Counted from the stretch's first letter, positions 8,319-16,731 are shown. The stretch: 64,000 nucleotides of DNA from Streptomyces sp. R21 (GCF_041051975.1 NZ_CP163435.1:9888501-9952500); one strand, 5' to 3'. Made by a program: numbers and translations. The notes: generated from the letters alone by a model not told the origin.

Positions 8319-9153
8319 GGAATTTTTCCGTGGTTGCCAGTGGTGCGGGCCTCTGCTCTACCCGGTGGGCGGGGAACCGAGCGGTCTCGCAGGAGCACGG
8401 GCGTGTCTCCGCGGAGTATGACGAGCCCGGCGAAGGCGAGGCGCTCCGTGCCGGCTTCTCCCCGCGTGTGTGGGAGCAGTGGCTCAAGGGTGACGCCGTT
8501 GACTGTGAGGTCATCCACGCCTGCGCGGGAAACAGGCCCCGCGGCGGGGCGCCTCGGGGCGGGGCTTCCTGCCGCGTCCGGCGCCGGCCATCCCCGCATG
8601 CGCGGGGAGTTGACGGACCAGGTCCGGGAAGGCGTCCTTGGGACGATCCCAGCGCGAGGCTCGTCCCAGGCCGACCAGGAGGCCCCCGCGAGCCAGGCGG
8701 CGGGGGAAAGATCGCTCAGCGGCACCGTGCCACAAGATCTTCAGCCCGACGCCCTGCGGGTGGAACTCATCGAGCTCGGGGACGCCTTCCGCGCCCACCG
8801 GTCGCCGCACCCGCGCCGGCCGCCTCGACATCCACCAGCACGCGCCGCGTGTTGAGCTGCTGTCAGCCTGTGCCGCTGGCCCAGGTCTTGGTCCCTCCAA
8901 GGTCGCGCAGGGCTACACGAGACGCCGCGGAGGAGCGGTCTACAGCTGGCAAAGCAGGGGGAGCGGCGGGTGCCGGTGCCACAGTGGGCAGTGGGGCATT
9001 GTAGGGCGGTCTGACGGATATGACGTATCTGGCGCGACCGGCAACGCGGCGCGACCGGCAACGAGCGCGGCCTCTGTCATCTGATGTGCCACTACACTGC
9101 CGCCTGGCACCACAGGACACACTCCAACTGGCCGAAAGGGAACGGGGAGCGGC
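8319..9153. other. region without a supported gene
   Basis: Overlapping frames on both strands show no domain. The minus-strand translations (SPRMRGWP, PHTRGEAG, SRAGVDDL) look like the spurious products of CRISPR repeats; see the repeat entry. Upstream of 9154, GGCGCGACCGGCAACG is directly repeated (9031-9046, 9048-9063). Confidence 0.45.
8405..8610 (-). repeat. possible decayed CRISPR-like repeats
   Basis: On the minus strand three related hairpin-forming blocks occur: CTCCCCGCGCATGCGGGGAT (8609-8590), TTTCCCGCGCAGGCGTGGAT (8532-8513) and CTCCCACACACGCGGGGAG (8476-8458); a weaker one lies near 8405-8425. The first two agree at 19 of 24 positions and resemble type I-E repeats of actinomycetes. 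Spacing is irregular (about 77 and 56 bases), and no cas genes are present. Confidence 0.3.
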
Positions 9154-10131
9154 ATGGCTACGGGGGGATGGGGGCCGGGAAACGGCCCGGGTCAGCCTGG
9201 CGGCAACGGACCGGGAGGCCAGGGCGGCTGGGGCGCTCCCTACGGACCACCGCAGGGCGGCCCGTACGGTCCGCCACCACCGAATCCGGGCCCGTACCCG
9301 AACCAGCCTCCGTACCCGAACCCGTACCCTTACGGCCCCCAGCCCACGAGGCCCGCCGCCCGGCGCCGTCGCGGCTGCCTGTCGTTGGGCTCTCCCTTCG
9401 GGCTCGTCGGCGCGATCCTGCGCTCCGCGCACCGCGTTGCCACCAGGCTCTTCGCGCAGGGCGACGGCCGGATCGTGGACCGCACCGTGGACCGCGTCCA
9501 GCTGGCCCGCACGGTGCTCGGTGCCGCCGCCACCATCGCCCTGATCCTCGCCTACAACGTGGATCCGAACCGCTGGAAGGACGCGGCGTACGGCGGTGCC
9601 GCCCAACTCATCGTCGCCCCGTTCGTGCTGATCATCGCCGCGCCCCTGGTCATCATCGGATTCATCTACTACGCGCCCCCGCACCTGCGGGGGCATCTGC
9701 GCTCCCGGCTGCGCGCGCCGCTCAAGGCGGTCGGCTGGTACGTGCTGACGTTGGTCGTGATGGGCGGAGTCCTCGTCCCGACGGCCCTGACCGTCAACGC
9801 CGACGACGGGAAGAGCTGGTGGGAGTACGCACTGGCCGTCGCCTCGCTGATCGTGATCGTGTGGGGTTTTCCCTTCTTCTTCATGGCGTCGCTGTACTCG
9901 GCCCGCAGTGCCTTCAACAGTGCCCAGGTCCACCCGATGCTGCCGCCCGTCCTCACCCTGACGCTGGTGTGGGTGTTCGCGGCCTTCAGCCTGATCGGCG
10001 ACGGCATGCCGGGGGGCCCGCCCATCGTCCAGTTCTGCTCCACGCTGGGCGGGCCGCTGTCGGTGACCGCCGTCTCGCTGTGGGAAATGCGGCGGATGAG
10101 GACTCGTTTCGGCGTCACACTGCGCGCCTGA
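9154..10131 (+). CDS. membrane protein with Gly/Pro/Tyr-rich N-terminus
   Basis: A 325-residue protein. Residues 1-68 are a low-complexity Gly/Pro/Tyr/Asn segment (repeats such as GGPYGPPPPNPGPYPNQPP), followed by a basic patch RRRRG and about five to six membrane segments between residues 110 and 300. Pro/Gly-rich cytoplasmic tails before membrane domains are frequent in Streptomyces membrane proteins and may mediate protein contacts. The start at 9154 follows GGGAACGGGGAG. A perfect hairpin follows the stop (10147-10169). No enzymatic motif is visible. Confidence 0.75.
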   Translation: MATGGWGPGNGPGQPGGNGPGGQGGWGAPYGPPQGGPYGPPPPNPGPYPNQPPYPNPYPYGPQPTRPAARRRRGCLSLGSPFGLVGAILRSAHRVATRLFAQGDGRIVDRTVDRVQLARTVLGAAATIALILAYNVDPNRWKDAAYGGAAQLIVAPFVLIIAAPLVIIGFIYYAPPHLRGHLRSRLRAPLKAVGWYVLTLVVMGGVLVPTALTVNADDGKSWWEYALAVASLIVIVWGFPFFFMASLYSARSAFNSAQVHPMLPPVLTLTLVWVFAAFSLIGDGMPGGPPIVQFCSTLGGPLSVTAVSLWEMRRMRTRFGVTLRA

Positions 10132-10146
10132 TCCGGCTTCGGCGGG

Positions 10147-10169
10147 CCCCGCTTCCAGGTGAAGCGGGG
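10147..10169 (+). terminator. hairpin terminator after 10131
   Basis: CCCCGCTTC (10147-10155), loop CAGGT, GAAGCGGGG (10161-10169): a perfect 9-base stem 15 bases after the stop codon. Confidence 0.65.
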
Positions 10170-10222
10170 ACCTTCGGTGAAGGGCGTGTGAGGATTCTCA
10201 GGGGCAAAGCCAGGCGTGCCGG

Positions 10223-10529
10223 TTGGACGGCATCCGGCGACTGCCCAGCTGGATCGACAGAGCCGAAGACGCCGAACTTCCGATGATCCGTGGCTTCGCC
10301 CGCAACCTCCGCAACGACCTCGATGCCGTCATCCAGGGGCTGACCAGCCCCTTCAACTCCGGCATCGTCGAAGGCCGAGTCACGGACCTGAAATCGATCA
10401 AGAGACGGATGGCAGGACGTGCGGGCTTCCCTGCTGCGAAATCGCGTCCTTCTCGTGGTCGCCAGCCGCAGAGTCCCCGGAGTCACCGTGGAGACAGCTT
10501 CACGGCTGGCTTCACGGAATTCCTGGTGA
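10223..10529 (+). pseudogene. ISL3-family transposase, C-terminal fragment
   Basis: The reading begins inside a protein with LPSWIDRAEDAELP, LRNDLDAVIQGLTSPFNSG and VEGRVTDLKSIKRRMAGRAG, the conserved end of ISL3 transposases (the N-S-G-x-VEG segment carries the last catalytic Glu). At about 10428 the frame shifts to LLRNRVLLVVASRRV and ends at TGA 10527-10529. The rest of the element is missing upstream, where a terminator and the 9154 gene lie. Another ISL3 remnant, the other end of such a gene, is at 58957-59619. Confidence 0.8.
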
Positions 10530-10558
10530 GTCGCACTACGAGGCCGTGGACAACTGGG

Positions 10559-11464
10559 TCAGCCTGTCAGCCGGGCGAGGGCCAGCGCGTGCGCGTGGGC
10601 GAGGGAGTCAGCAGCAGCGCAAGGGATGTCCGGCTGCACACCGGTGCCCTCCCAATTCGTGCTGGAGACGGGATTGATGGCGCGGCCGACGGGGATGGTG
10701 GCTTCCAGGTGTGGGTGCACCGTCCAGCCCTGGCACGGGTGCGCGCCGCCGCGGGTGGGCTCGCCGACGACAACGGCGCGGCCGAGCTGCTGGAGGTCGT
10801 ACGCCAGCTCTTCAGCGGCAGAGAAGGTGCTGTCGCTGGAGAGCACATACAACGGCTTGCTGCCACCGAAGCGCGCACCGGGAACGTGCGGCAGGCTCCA
10901 GGACTGCTCGCTGCGCTTGCCGCCGCGCCAGTGCATCGTGTTGAGGTGGGTGCGCTCCTCCAGGAGGTAGCTGCAGACGAAGGCGACCGTGTCCGGGTCG
11001 CCGCCCCGGTTGGAGCGAAGGTCCACGATCAGCGCCTGGGCGCGGGAGGCCAGGGTGAGTGCGGCGCTCAGCGGTTCGGCGGCCCACTCCAGCGGAAACA
11101 GCATCGGTGCCAGCTCCACCACGGCGACCCCTCCGTCGAGCAGCTCCACCCGGGGCGCACCGCCCAGCGAGGTGTCGAAGTCCCGGCGCATGGCGTCCAG
11201 GGTGGCAGCGCCCTGCTTTGGGGGCACCGGGTCGGTGTGGTGTTTCAGTCTCAGGTGTCGGTCGCCGTTGACGGACTGCAGGTCCGCGGTGACCAGCCGG
11301 GCGAGATCCTCGGTGTCGTCGACGTCGTAGGCGCCTTCGGTGAGGCGTCGTTGCAGCAGACCGGCGAGCTGCTCGGCTATCTCGGGGAAGATGTAGTGCT
11401 CGATCAGGAGCCGGGCTGTCTCGTCGATGACAGGGGCCGGCGGAAGCTTCGTTGGAGTCGTCAT
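10559..11464 (-). CDS. S41-family serine peptidase
   Basis: A 301-residue protein of the tail-specific/IRBP-type peptidase family. An N-terminal helical domain (residues 1-90) has IFPEIAEQLAGLL as in interphotoreceptor-retinoid-binding-like members. The catalytic core includes ALIVDLRSNRGGDPDTV (about 148-163) and SSDSTFSAAEELAYDLQQLG, where the Ser in FSAAEE is the expected nucleophile, followed by VVVGEPTRGGAHP. No signal peptide is seen, so it probably acts inside the cell, unlike CtpA. It is divergent from an ArsR-type regulator across 57 bases that contain an inverted repeat, suggesting control by that regulator. Confidence 0.85.
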   Translation of the reverse strand: MTTPTKLPPAPVIDETARLLIEHYIFPEIAEQLAGLLQRRLTEGAYDVDDTEDLARLVTADLQSVNGDRHLRLKHHTDPVPPKQGAATLDAMRRDFDTSLGGAPRVELLDGGVAVVELAPMLFPLEWAAEPLSAALTLASRAQALIVDLRSNRGGDPDTVAFVCSYLLEERTHLNTMHWRGGKRSEQSWSLPHVPGARFGGSKPLYVLSSDSTFSAAEELAYDLQQLGRAVVVGEPTRGGAHPCQGWTVHPHLEATIPVGRAINPVSSTNWEGTGVQPDIPCAAADSLAHAHALALARLTG

Positions 11465-11499
11465 GGCAGGGAGTAGAGCACTGCCCTTGCGGAAGCGTC

Positions 11500-11517
11500 A
11501 AAGAGTTTAGACACTTT
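11500..11517. promoter_or_regulatory. inverted repeat between peptidase and ArsR genes
   Basis: AAAGAGT-TTAG-ACACTTT, six of seven arm positions matching, lies in the AT-rich part of the 57-base divergent intergenic region and just before the ArsR start at 11522. Position and symmetry fit an autoregulatory operator. Confidence 0.5.
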
Positions 11518-11521
11518 TGGT

Positions 11522-12064
11522 ATGCGTGATCAGCCTCCCTATCTGCCGCCTCCTGAGGACGTCCTGGAGATCGGTGCGCCTGAGCAGTTCGCGGCGCTCT
11601 CCCACCCGTTACGTCAGCGGTTGCTCTTCGCCCTGGGCCACCGGCCTGCCACCACCAGCCAGCTTGCGGCGCAGCTCGATGCGAAGAAGGGCAACGTGGC
11701 CCACCACCTCAAAGTGCTGCGCGAAGCCGGGCTGGTCCACATCGCCGAGACCCGCCAGGTCCGCGGCGGCACCGAGCGGTACTACCAGCGCACGGCCCGC
11801 CACATGGTCGTCGCCGAGCCCCAAGCGGCAGGCACCGCCGCGATGCTCGCCGCGGTCGCCCAGGAGTTGGACCGCTCTCCCGCCGAGACTCAGCTGACAC
11901 TGCGCCACCTGCGTCTCAGCCCCGCGAAGGCAGGAGAACTCGGCGAGACCCTCGCCCAACTGGTCGATGAGGCCGAGGAGGATGCAGAAGACCAGCCCGT
12001 GCACGGCGTGTTGGTGGCGCTTTACCAGCAGGCTCTGCCGACCAGCACCACCAGTTCCGCCTAG
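11522..12064 (+). CDS. ArsR-type winged-helix regulator
   Basis: A 180-residue transcription factor. Residues 18-90 form the winged helix: FAALSHPLRQRLLFALGH, then TTSQLAAQLDAKKGNVAHHL as the recognition region, and a wing with GGTERYYQRTARHMV. This follows the HTH_20 subgroup of ArsR-like regulators, which lack metal-binding Cys pairs; none are seen here. The C-terminal half (LSPAKAGELGETLAQLVDEAEED) is acidic and helical, likely for dimerisation. It faces the S41 peptidase gene and probably represses itself and that gene. Confidence 0.85.
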   Translation: MRDQPPYLPPPEDVLEIGAPEQFAALSHPLRQRLLFALGHRPATTSQLAAQLDAKKGNVAHHLKVLREAGLVHIAETRQVRGGTERYYQRTARHMVVAEPQAAGTAAMLAAVAQELDRSPAETQLTLRHLRLSPAKAGELGETLAQLVDEAEEDAEDQPVHGVLVALYQQALPTSTTSSA

Positions 12065-12306
12065 CCGTGCAGCGGTGGCTGCGTTGGGCCTGAGCGGGCC
12101 GCCGTCAATTGGCGACGGGCCAGGGCGTCGGGGACAAGGGGCGTCCCGACCGCAGCGTGCCACCGCACGATCGGCGGACTCGTCGGCGGCTTGTCTGGCG
12201 GAGGCGGGCGTCCTTGATATGGCTCTTTCGGGATCCGGGTCCTGTCCGACGGGTGCATGCGGTGCTGCGTCGCAGGGCAAGGCCTCGGGGTAGCCCTTGC
12301 CTCGCC

Positions 12307-12321
12307 TATCGAAAATCGATA
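12307..12321 (+). promoter_or_regulatory. TATCGA-AAA-TCGATA operator
   Basis: A perfect 6-base inverted repeat with a 3-base centre, 33 bases before the DUF2975 start. As it overlaps the only AT-rich promoter-like stretch, it is a likely site for autorepression by the HTH protein encoded at 12846. Confidence 0.6.
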
Positions 12322-12354
12322 GATTCCCATCGTGTATCAATGGGAGGACGGGTC

Positions 12355-12846
12355 ATGAGAAAGCTGACAGTGGGTGCGCTGCGGGCCGTGCTCGTGGTGA
12401 TGCTCGCGGGCACCGTGTTTGTACAGGCCGGGATGGTGTGGGCGTTGGTCACCGGGAGCGATCCGGAGGACGGGTCACTTCCGCTGACCCCGCTGCGCGT
12501 TGTCACGATCCTGGGCATGGTGTCGGTCCAGGTCGCCGTGGTCTGCGTAGGGCGGCTGGTGTCGATGGTGCGACGCGGAACCGTGTTCTCCCACGCCGCC
12601 TTCCGGTACGTGGACATCGTGATCGGCGCGATCGTCGCGGCTGCCCTCATGTGGTTCGCGGTCACGGCCCTCAATGCGCCGGGCCAGCGGGACGACCCGG
12701 GCGTCACCGTCATCATGGGCGGGGTCGGCGTGGCCATTCTGGGGGTCGCGCTCATCGTGCTCGTGCTGCGCATGCTGCTCGCCCAGGCCGTCGCGCGCGA
12801 CGTCGAAGCGGCGCAGATGCAGGCCGAGTTGGACGAGGTGATCTGA
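12355..12846 (+). CDS. DUF2975 membrane protein
   Basis: A 163-residue membrane protein with four predicted helices (about residues 10-32, 50-68, 85-105 and 118-140), the size and topology of DUF2975. A conserved-looking loop RRGTVFSHAAFRYVDIVIGA precedes helix three. GGGAGGACGGGTC upstream of the ATG fixes the start; the long frame to 12109 has no coding features. The stop overlaps the start of the next gene (TGATG), so translation is coupled. DUF2975 genes are usually paired with a small YozG-type HTH gene, as here; the role of the pair is unknown. Confidence 0.85.
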   Translation: MRKLTVGALRAVLVVMLAGTVFVQAGMVWALVTGSDPEDGSLPLTPLRVVTILGMVSVQVAVVCVGRLVSMVRRGTVFSHAAFRYVDIVIGAIVAAALMWFAVTALNAPGQRDDPGVTVIMGGVGVAILGVALIVLVLRMLLAQAVARDVEAAQMQAELDEVI

Positions 12847-13067
12847 TGCCGATCGTCGTCGACATCGACGTGATGCTGGCCAGGCGGAAGATGTCCGTGG
12901 GCGACCTCGCGAACCGCGTAGGGATCACGCCCGCCAACCTGGCGGTGCTCAAGAACGGCCGTGCCAAGGCGGTGCGCTTTGCGACGCTCGCCGCGCTCTG
13001 CGAGGTGCTCAGGTGTCAGCCAGGCGACCTGCTGCGCTGGGAGACGGAGGACACCGCGGGCGAATGA
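12846..13067 (+). CDS. YozG-type XRE/Cro-CI HTH protein
   Basis: A 73-residue DNA-binding protein that is almost entirely one helix-turn-helix domain: MLARRKMSVGDLANRVGI, then TPANLAVLKNGRAKAVRF and LAALCEVLRCQPGDLLRW, a typical Cro/CI layout with the C-terminal LxCQPGDLL signature. It overlaps the DUF2975 gene by a TGATG junction. It probably binds the TATCGA-AAA-TCGATA site upstream of the pair. The last 17 codons overlap the 3' end of an opposite-strand gene. Confidence 0.85.
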   Translation: MPIVVDIDVMLARRKMSVGDLANRVGITPANLAVLKNGRAKAVRFATLAALCEVLRCQPGDLLRWETEDTAGE

Positions 13068-13387
13068 ACCGTGCCTGCCGACGCGTCATCGCCGATCCCG
13101 CTTGCCTTTGACAACTCCCCGAGCATTCCGGAGCCGTACCCCAGAAGGTCCCGGGCCTGCTGGAGCGACCCCGATTCGCTCACGCCGAGCTCCACAAGAA
13201 CGCCTTCGAGCCTTCGCGGAACCTCGCTGCTGGCCACAGGGTCCGCGCTCTCCAAGTCGAGGTGGCATCGGCCCGTGCCACCCCCGGGCCCTGCGGTCTC
13301 GCCGTCGTCTTCGAAGGCGGCCTCCAGAGCCTCTTCGACGTTGTCACGATCAATCGTCAGACCGACGAAGAGGATCTCCACGAACAA
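13016..13387 (-). CDS. small acidic hypothetical protein
   Basis: A 123-residue frame with good coding character. It starts MFVEILFVGLTIDRDNVEEA and continues EAAFEDDGETAGPGGGTGRC, LESADPVASSEVPRRLEGVL and VELGVSESGSLQQARDLLGY. It is acidic, begins with a beta strand and has a helical C-terminal half. No family is recognised. It runs toward the YozG-type gene and overlaps its 3' end by 52 bases, so the extreme C-terminus may be incorrect. Confidence 0.5.
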   Translation of the reverse strand: MFVEILFVGLTIDRDNVEEALEAAFEDDGETAGPGGGTGRCHLDLESADPVASSEVPRRLEGVLVELGVSESGSLQQARDLLGYGSGMLGELSKASGIGDDASAGTVHSPAVSSVSQRSRSPG

Positions 13388-13473
13388 GCAGTCTCCCTCC
13401 GGGCCCGGTGAACCATAGCCGTCACGTCACCGTCCAGGTCTTGAGTGCCTGCGTCACATCCTCCTTTCGCAGG

Positions 13474-14186
13474 TCACGGGTCCTGGAACTGGGCATGGTC
13501 GGGTTTGCCGTTCGGTTTGGCGCCGATGGACGGGCAGCCCTTGGCGTCCTTGGGGCGGGGGGCCACCTTGATCGTGATACGGAGGGTGGCCTGGGCCCAG
13601 GTGCTGAACTCGTCTCTGCCGTAGCCGTTGTCCGCCCAAACCAGTACGTTCTCGGGGTGCTCGGCATGGAGGCGGGTCAGCAGGATGCGGGCCGCGTCGC
13701 GGTCCTGGACGTCGGCGGGGGTGACGAGCGGGTCGACGAGCAGGCAGTCCTGGTCAACCAGGAGATGCCGCTCCTCCCATTTATGTGTTTGTTCGCGTCG
13801 TATCCGCGCGTCGCCTGCGACACCGTCTCCGCGCCTTTGACCGATTGGGAGTCCACGATCACCCGGACCGGCCATGCGCAGCGTCGGCTGCGCAGCCGCA
13901 GGCGTCGGCGGAGCTGGTCAAGGATCCGCTTGAGGACTCCAGCCTTCGCCCACCGGGCGAAATACCCGAAGCAGGTGCGCCACGGAATGCCGAAGTCGGT
14001 GGGCAGCGCGCGCCATTTCGCCCCGTTGCCGGTGATGTAGCGGATGGCATCGACGACGCGTCGGCGGGGCCACTTCTCGGGAGCGCCGCCCCTGGGGGTC
14101 TGGCATGCGGGTGTCGGGAGGAGGCGTTCGAGCAGGGCCCATTCGAGGTCGCTGGTGTCGGAGGGGTAGCGGTAGCGGGGCAGCAT
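13474..14186 (-). pseudogene. IS5-family transposase, frameshifted and truncated
   Basis: The first frame (from 14186) carries the IS5 N-terminal domain: YPSDTSDLEWALLERLLP, then VVDAIRYITGNGAKWRALP, FGYFARWAKAGVLKRIL, and VIVDSQSVKGAETVSQ with the first catalytic Asp, ending GYDANKHINGR. At about 13770-13780 the sequence continues in another frame: HLLVDQDCLLVDPLVTPADV, then ENVLVWADNGYGRDEF with the second Asp. It then ends without the usual C-terminal YRRL-type segment. Some IS5 groups use programmed frameshifting, but the missing end argues that this copy is dead. Confidence 0.75.
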
Positions 14187-14264
14187 GACGATGCCGGGCC
14201 GCGACCTGGAGACGTGGCCAACTGCGGGGCGGTCGCGGCCCGTTGCCTGTCTTCCTGCTTCGGT

Positions 14265-14640
14265 TCACTCCAGGTTGGCCAGCAGTGGAAGGGTGGACTC
14301 GATCACACCTATCTGGGCCATGACCGTGCGGATGCAGGGGTCGTGCCGGGCCGTGTCATCGGCCATGGCTTTCGAGGCGACCGCCGGACGGCGCAGGAAG
14401 TCGGTGGTCGCAACCGCCGCGACCGCGTCGTCGCTGGCCAGGTCGTGGATGGCCCTCCACCTTCTCCTGGACGCTCTCCGGGGTGTCGACCTTCCAGCCC
14501 ACCACCCGCTTCGCGCTGTCGTGCGTCCACCTCGGCGGGCCGCCGCGGGGGTTGGGCGGGGGTTGTTGACCGCCTCGAACCGCTCCTGCTCATCGGGGAT
14601 GCTGGCCAGGACCTTGTGGATGGTGTGCGAGACGTCCGCC
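14265..14640 (-). pseudogene. DUF6192-like fragment, frameshifted
   Basis: The segments DVSHTIHKVLASIPDEQERF and AIHDLASDDAVAAVATTDFL plus RRPAVASKAMADDTARH match the layout of DUF6192-type proteins found on Streptomyces plasmids and islands. The middle piece reads correctly only in another frame (NPRGGPPRWTHDSAKRVVGW, then TPESVQEKVE), so at least two frameshifts are present. The final codons before 14265 do not belong to the family. It is a decayed gene between IS5 and the deaminase-ASCH gene. Confidence 0.5.
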
Positions 14641-14896
14641 TGGCGGGGCCGACAAGCCGACGAGCAGAAAACCGCCGCCGCCTTCACTGTCGGCATCACT
14701 GGGCCACCATATCCACGGCAGAGCCGCGGCCCGGGATCGTCGTCCGTGACCACGACCGGTCTTAGCCGGGGCGCTCCACCCCTGCACACGGGACCCCCAT
14801 AGGGGTCCAGCCAAGGTAGGCGGAAACCCTGTGGAGCCCACCTGCAAGGCGTGGAATGCTCTTGGGCGACTGCTGACGGAAGGGAAGGTCAAAAAG

Positions 14897-15703
14897 GTGT
14901 ACGTCCCGTCATCTGCACGAGTTCTCGATGATGACGAGCGTGAGCTCGTGGAGCTGGCACGCCGCACCATAGACGCGCATACCGACGCCGGGCCCGACGA
15001 AGACGGGATCCACACGGTGGGCGGCGCGGTCATGGCCGCCGACTACCGGATGTTCGCTGGCGTGAACCTCTACCACTTCACCGGCGGACCCTGCGCCGAA
15101 CTCGTGGCTCTGGGAGCCGCGCGAGCCCAGGGCGCCCGCCAGATGCGCTGCATCGTCGCCGTGGGAAACCACGGGCGCGGGGTCATCGGCCCGTGCGGGC
15201 GAGATCGGCAGGTCTTCGTGGACTACTACCCCACCATGCGCGTCATCGTGCCAACGCCCGCGGGGCTCAGGTCCGTTCTCGCCGCCGACCTGATGCCGCT
15301 GGCTCAGCGATGGACCCCGGAGGCGGGCATGAACGGTCTCGACCCATCGCTCTGCCAAGACCCCGAGACGGCCGGTCCCCCGATCATTCGGTTCAACCCC
15401 CGCTACCTCGAAGTCGTCCGCTCCGGCGCCAAGACCAAGACCACCCGCTTCCGTGACCCGGCCCAGCTCGGGCCGGCACGGCTGGTGTTTGAGAGCGACC
15501 CCGAAGTCGTCCTGTCGGCAGAGGTGACCGGCATCAGGCACTGCCTGGTCAGCGACCTCACCAACCAGGATGCCCAAGCTGAGGGGCTGACGACCGCAGC
15601 CGAACTCCGGGAAGGCCTCAAGGGCCACTACCCAGATCTGGCGGGAACCGACGAAGTCGACGTCATCACCTTCCAGATCAACGACAAGACGGGCGCCGCT
15701 TAA
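14897..15703 (+). CDS. cytidine deaminase-like / ASCH-domain fusion
   Basis: Numbered from the GTG at 14897, which has GGGAAGG eight bases upstream, the protein has 268 residues; a GTG at 14831 would add 22. Residues 10-120 follow the cytidine/blasticidin-S deaminase fold: HTVGGAVMAADYRMFAGVNL, then CAE at 66-68 (zinc ligand plus catalytic Glu) and GPCGRDRQVFVDYYP at 98-112. The usual PCGxC has Asp at 103 in place of the last Cys. Residues 162-262 look like an ASCH domain: FNPRYLEVVRSGAKTKTTR with the GxKxxT pattern and Glu 209 in LSAEV. ASCH proteins such as YqfB hydrolyse N4-acetylcytidine, so both halves could act on cytidine derivatives; this is inference. Its neighbours are decayed mobile genes. 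Confidence 0.7.
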   Translation: MYVPSSARVLDDDERELVELARRTIDAHTDAGPDEDGIHTVGGAVMAADYRMFAGVNLYHFTGGPCAELVALGAARAQGARQMRCIVAVGNHGRGVIGPCGRDRQVFVDYYPTMRVIVPTPAGLRSVLAADLMPLAQRWTPEAGMNGLDPSLCQDPETAGPPIIRFNPRYLEVVRSGAKTKTTRFRDPAQLGPARLVFESDPEVVLSAEVTGIRHCLVSDLTNQDAQAEGLTTAAELREGLKGHYPDLAGTDEVDVITFQINDKTGAA

Positions 15704-16262
15704 ACCGCGGATGCGCCAACGACGACTGGGCCACGAGGTGACGACGAGCACTGAGGGAGCCGTGATCATCCCACTGCCCTGTTCGGCTGACCTCGGCTGG
15801 ACCACAAATATGGACGGCATCGGCGTTCGTCCGCCCCGCCGCTTCGGGCAGCCCCGCCCGAAGCGACAAGCCCCTGACTGCACAGATTTCAGAAATCAGA
15901 ACCCGTCCGAGACCAGCGCATCTTGCCATGCAAGCCTCGGACGCAGGCTCTGAGGCGCTGTTGTGAGTGACGGCGTCCGTCGCGACGGAGCTGGGCAGCG
16001 TCGCCGGGCTCGCGTCGGCGGCCCCATCTGGGGTGGGGCACAGCGGCCAAGGCGCCGGGGTCCTGGCCCTGCCGGTCATGCGGCGAGGCACCGAAACCGG
16101 CTGGCTCGTCCGAGGCGGAGATGGCTAGGCTCGCCGGACCCGGGATCGCGCGGTTCCGGCAGGTTGCGGCGCTGTGGCAGAGCGGCCCATTGCGATCGTC
16201 GCGGGGAAGGCCCTCCTCGCGACGACTGATGGGGATCAGGCGGGCCCTGCCTGTCCTCGTCC
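15704..16262. other. no supported gene
   Basis: No frame shows a domain. Minus-strand translations such as GFEPADEDR near 16270 are artefacts of the tRNA T-arm. The stretch separates the deaminase-ASCH gene from the tRNA fragment. Confidence 0.45.
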
Positions 16263-16290
16263 GCGGGTTCGAATCCCGTCGGCGCCAGCA
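16263..16290 (+). other. 3' end of a tRNA gene (fragment)
   Basis: GCGGG-TTCGAAT-CCCGT (16263-16279) is a complete T arm, followed by CGGCGCC (a 7-base acceptor strand) and a discriminator A. No matching 5' acceptor GGCGCCG or anticodon arm lies within 90 bases upstream, so only the 3' end is present. Isolated tRNA 3' ends are the usual trace of integrase attachment sites. Confidence 0.6.
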
Positions 16291-16299
16291 ACCGTCCCT

Positions 16300-16640
16300 C
16301 GGATGCGGTAGCGGACCGGGTTCGGCCCGGTCAGCGTCCCCCTTTTGGCGCGAACGGAGGCTGCGTTGACGATCGCCGAGGTCCAGTCCACCTCGCCCGG
16401 GCCCTGAGTTCGTCCAGCATCGCCTGGTGCAGCCGACGCCACAGGCCGGCCTCCGTCCATACCGTGAAGCGGCGATGCGCGGTGGCGGGCGACGTGCCGA
16501 ACGTCGGCGGCAGATGCCGCCAGGCATAGCCGCTGGTCAGCGCGTACACCACTGCAGGGAACACGGCCCGCTCGTCACACGGAGCGGTCCGACCACGTTG
16601 CGGACGAGCAGCGAACGACGGCAGCAACGGGGCGGCCAGC
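16300..16640 (-). pseudogene. IS5-family transposase, N-terminal fragment
   Basis: From 16640 leftward the frame reads ELAAPLLPSFAARPQRGR, VFPAVVYALTSGYAWRHLPP, TSPATAHRRFTVWTEAGLW and HQAMLDELRARG, the DUF4096-type start of IS5 transposases. After a frame change near 16410 it reads VDWTSAIVNAASVRAKRG and LTGPNPV, then the match ends a few codons before the tRNA fragment. A stop codon lies directly before ELAAP, so the start is missing. Confidence 0.7.
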
Positions 16641-16731
16641 TCTTAGAGTTCATCAGGAACCAGACGCTTCGATAGATCAGCACCTACGACGGCATCATGC
16701 CGCATGAACATCAAGTCACGTGAGACAACCT

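Noticed and set aside
9084..10286. Arg-rich 400-codon plus-strand frame
   Set aside because: Out-of-frame shadow of the membrane protein at 9154-10131.
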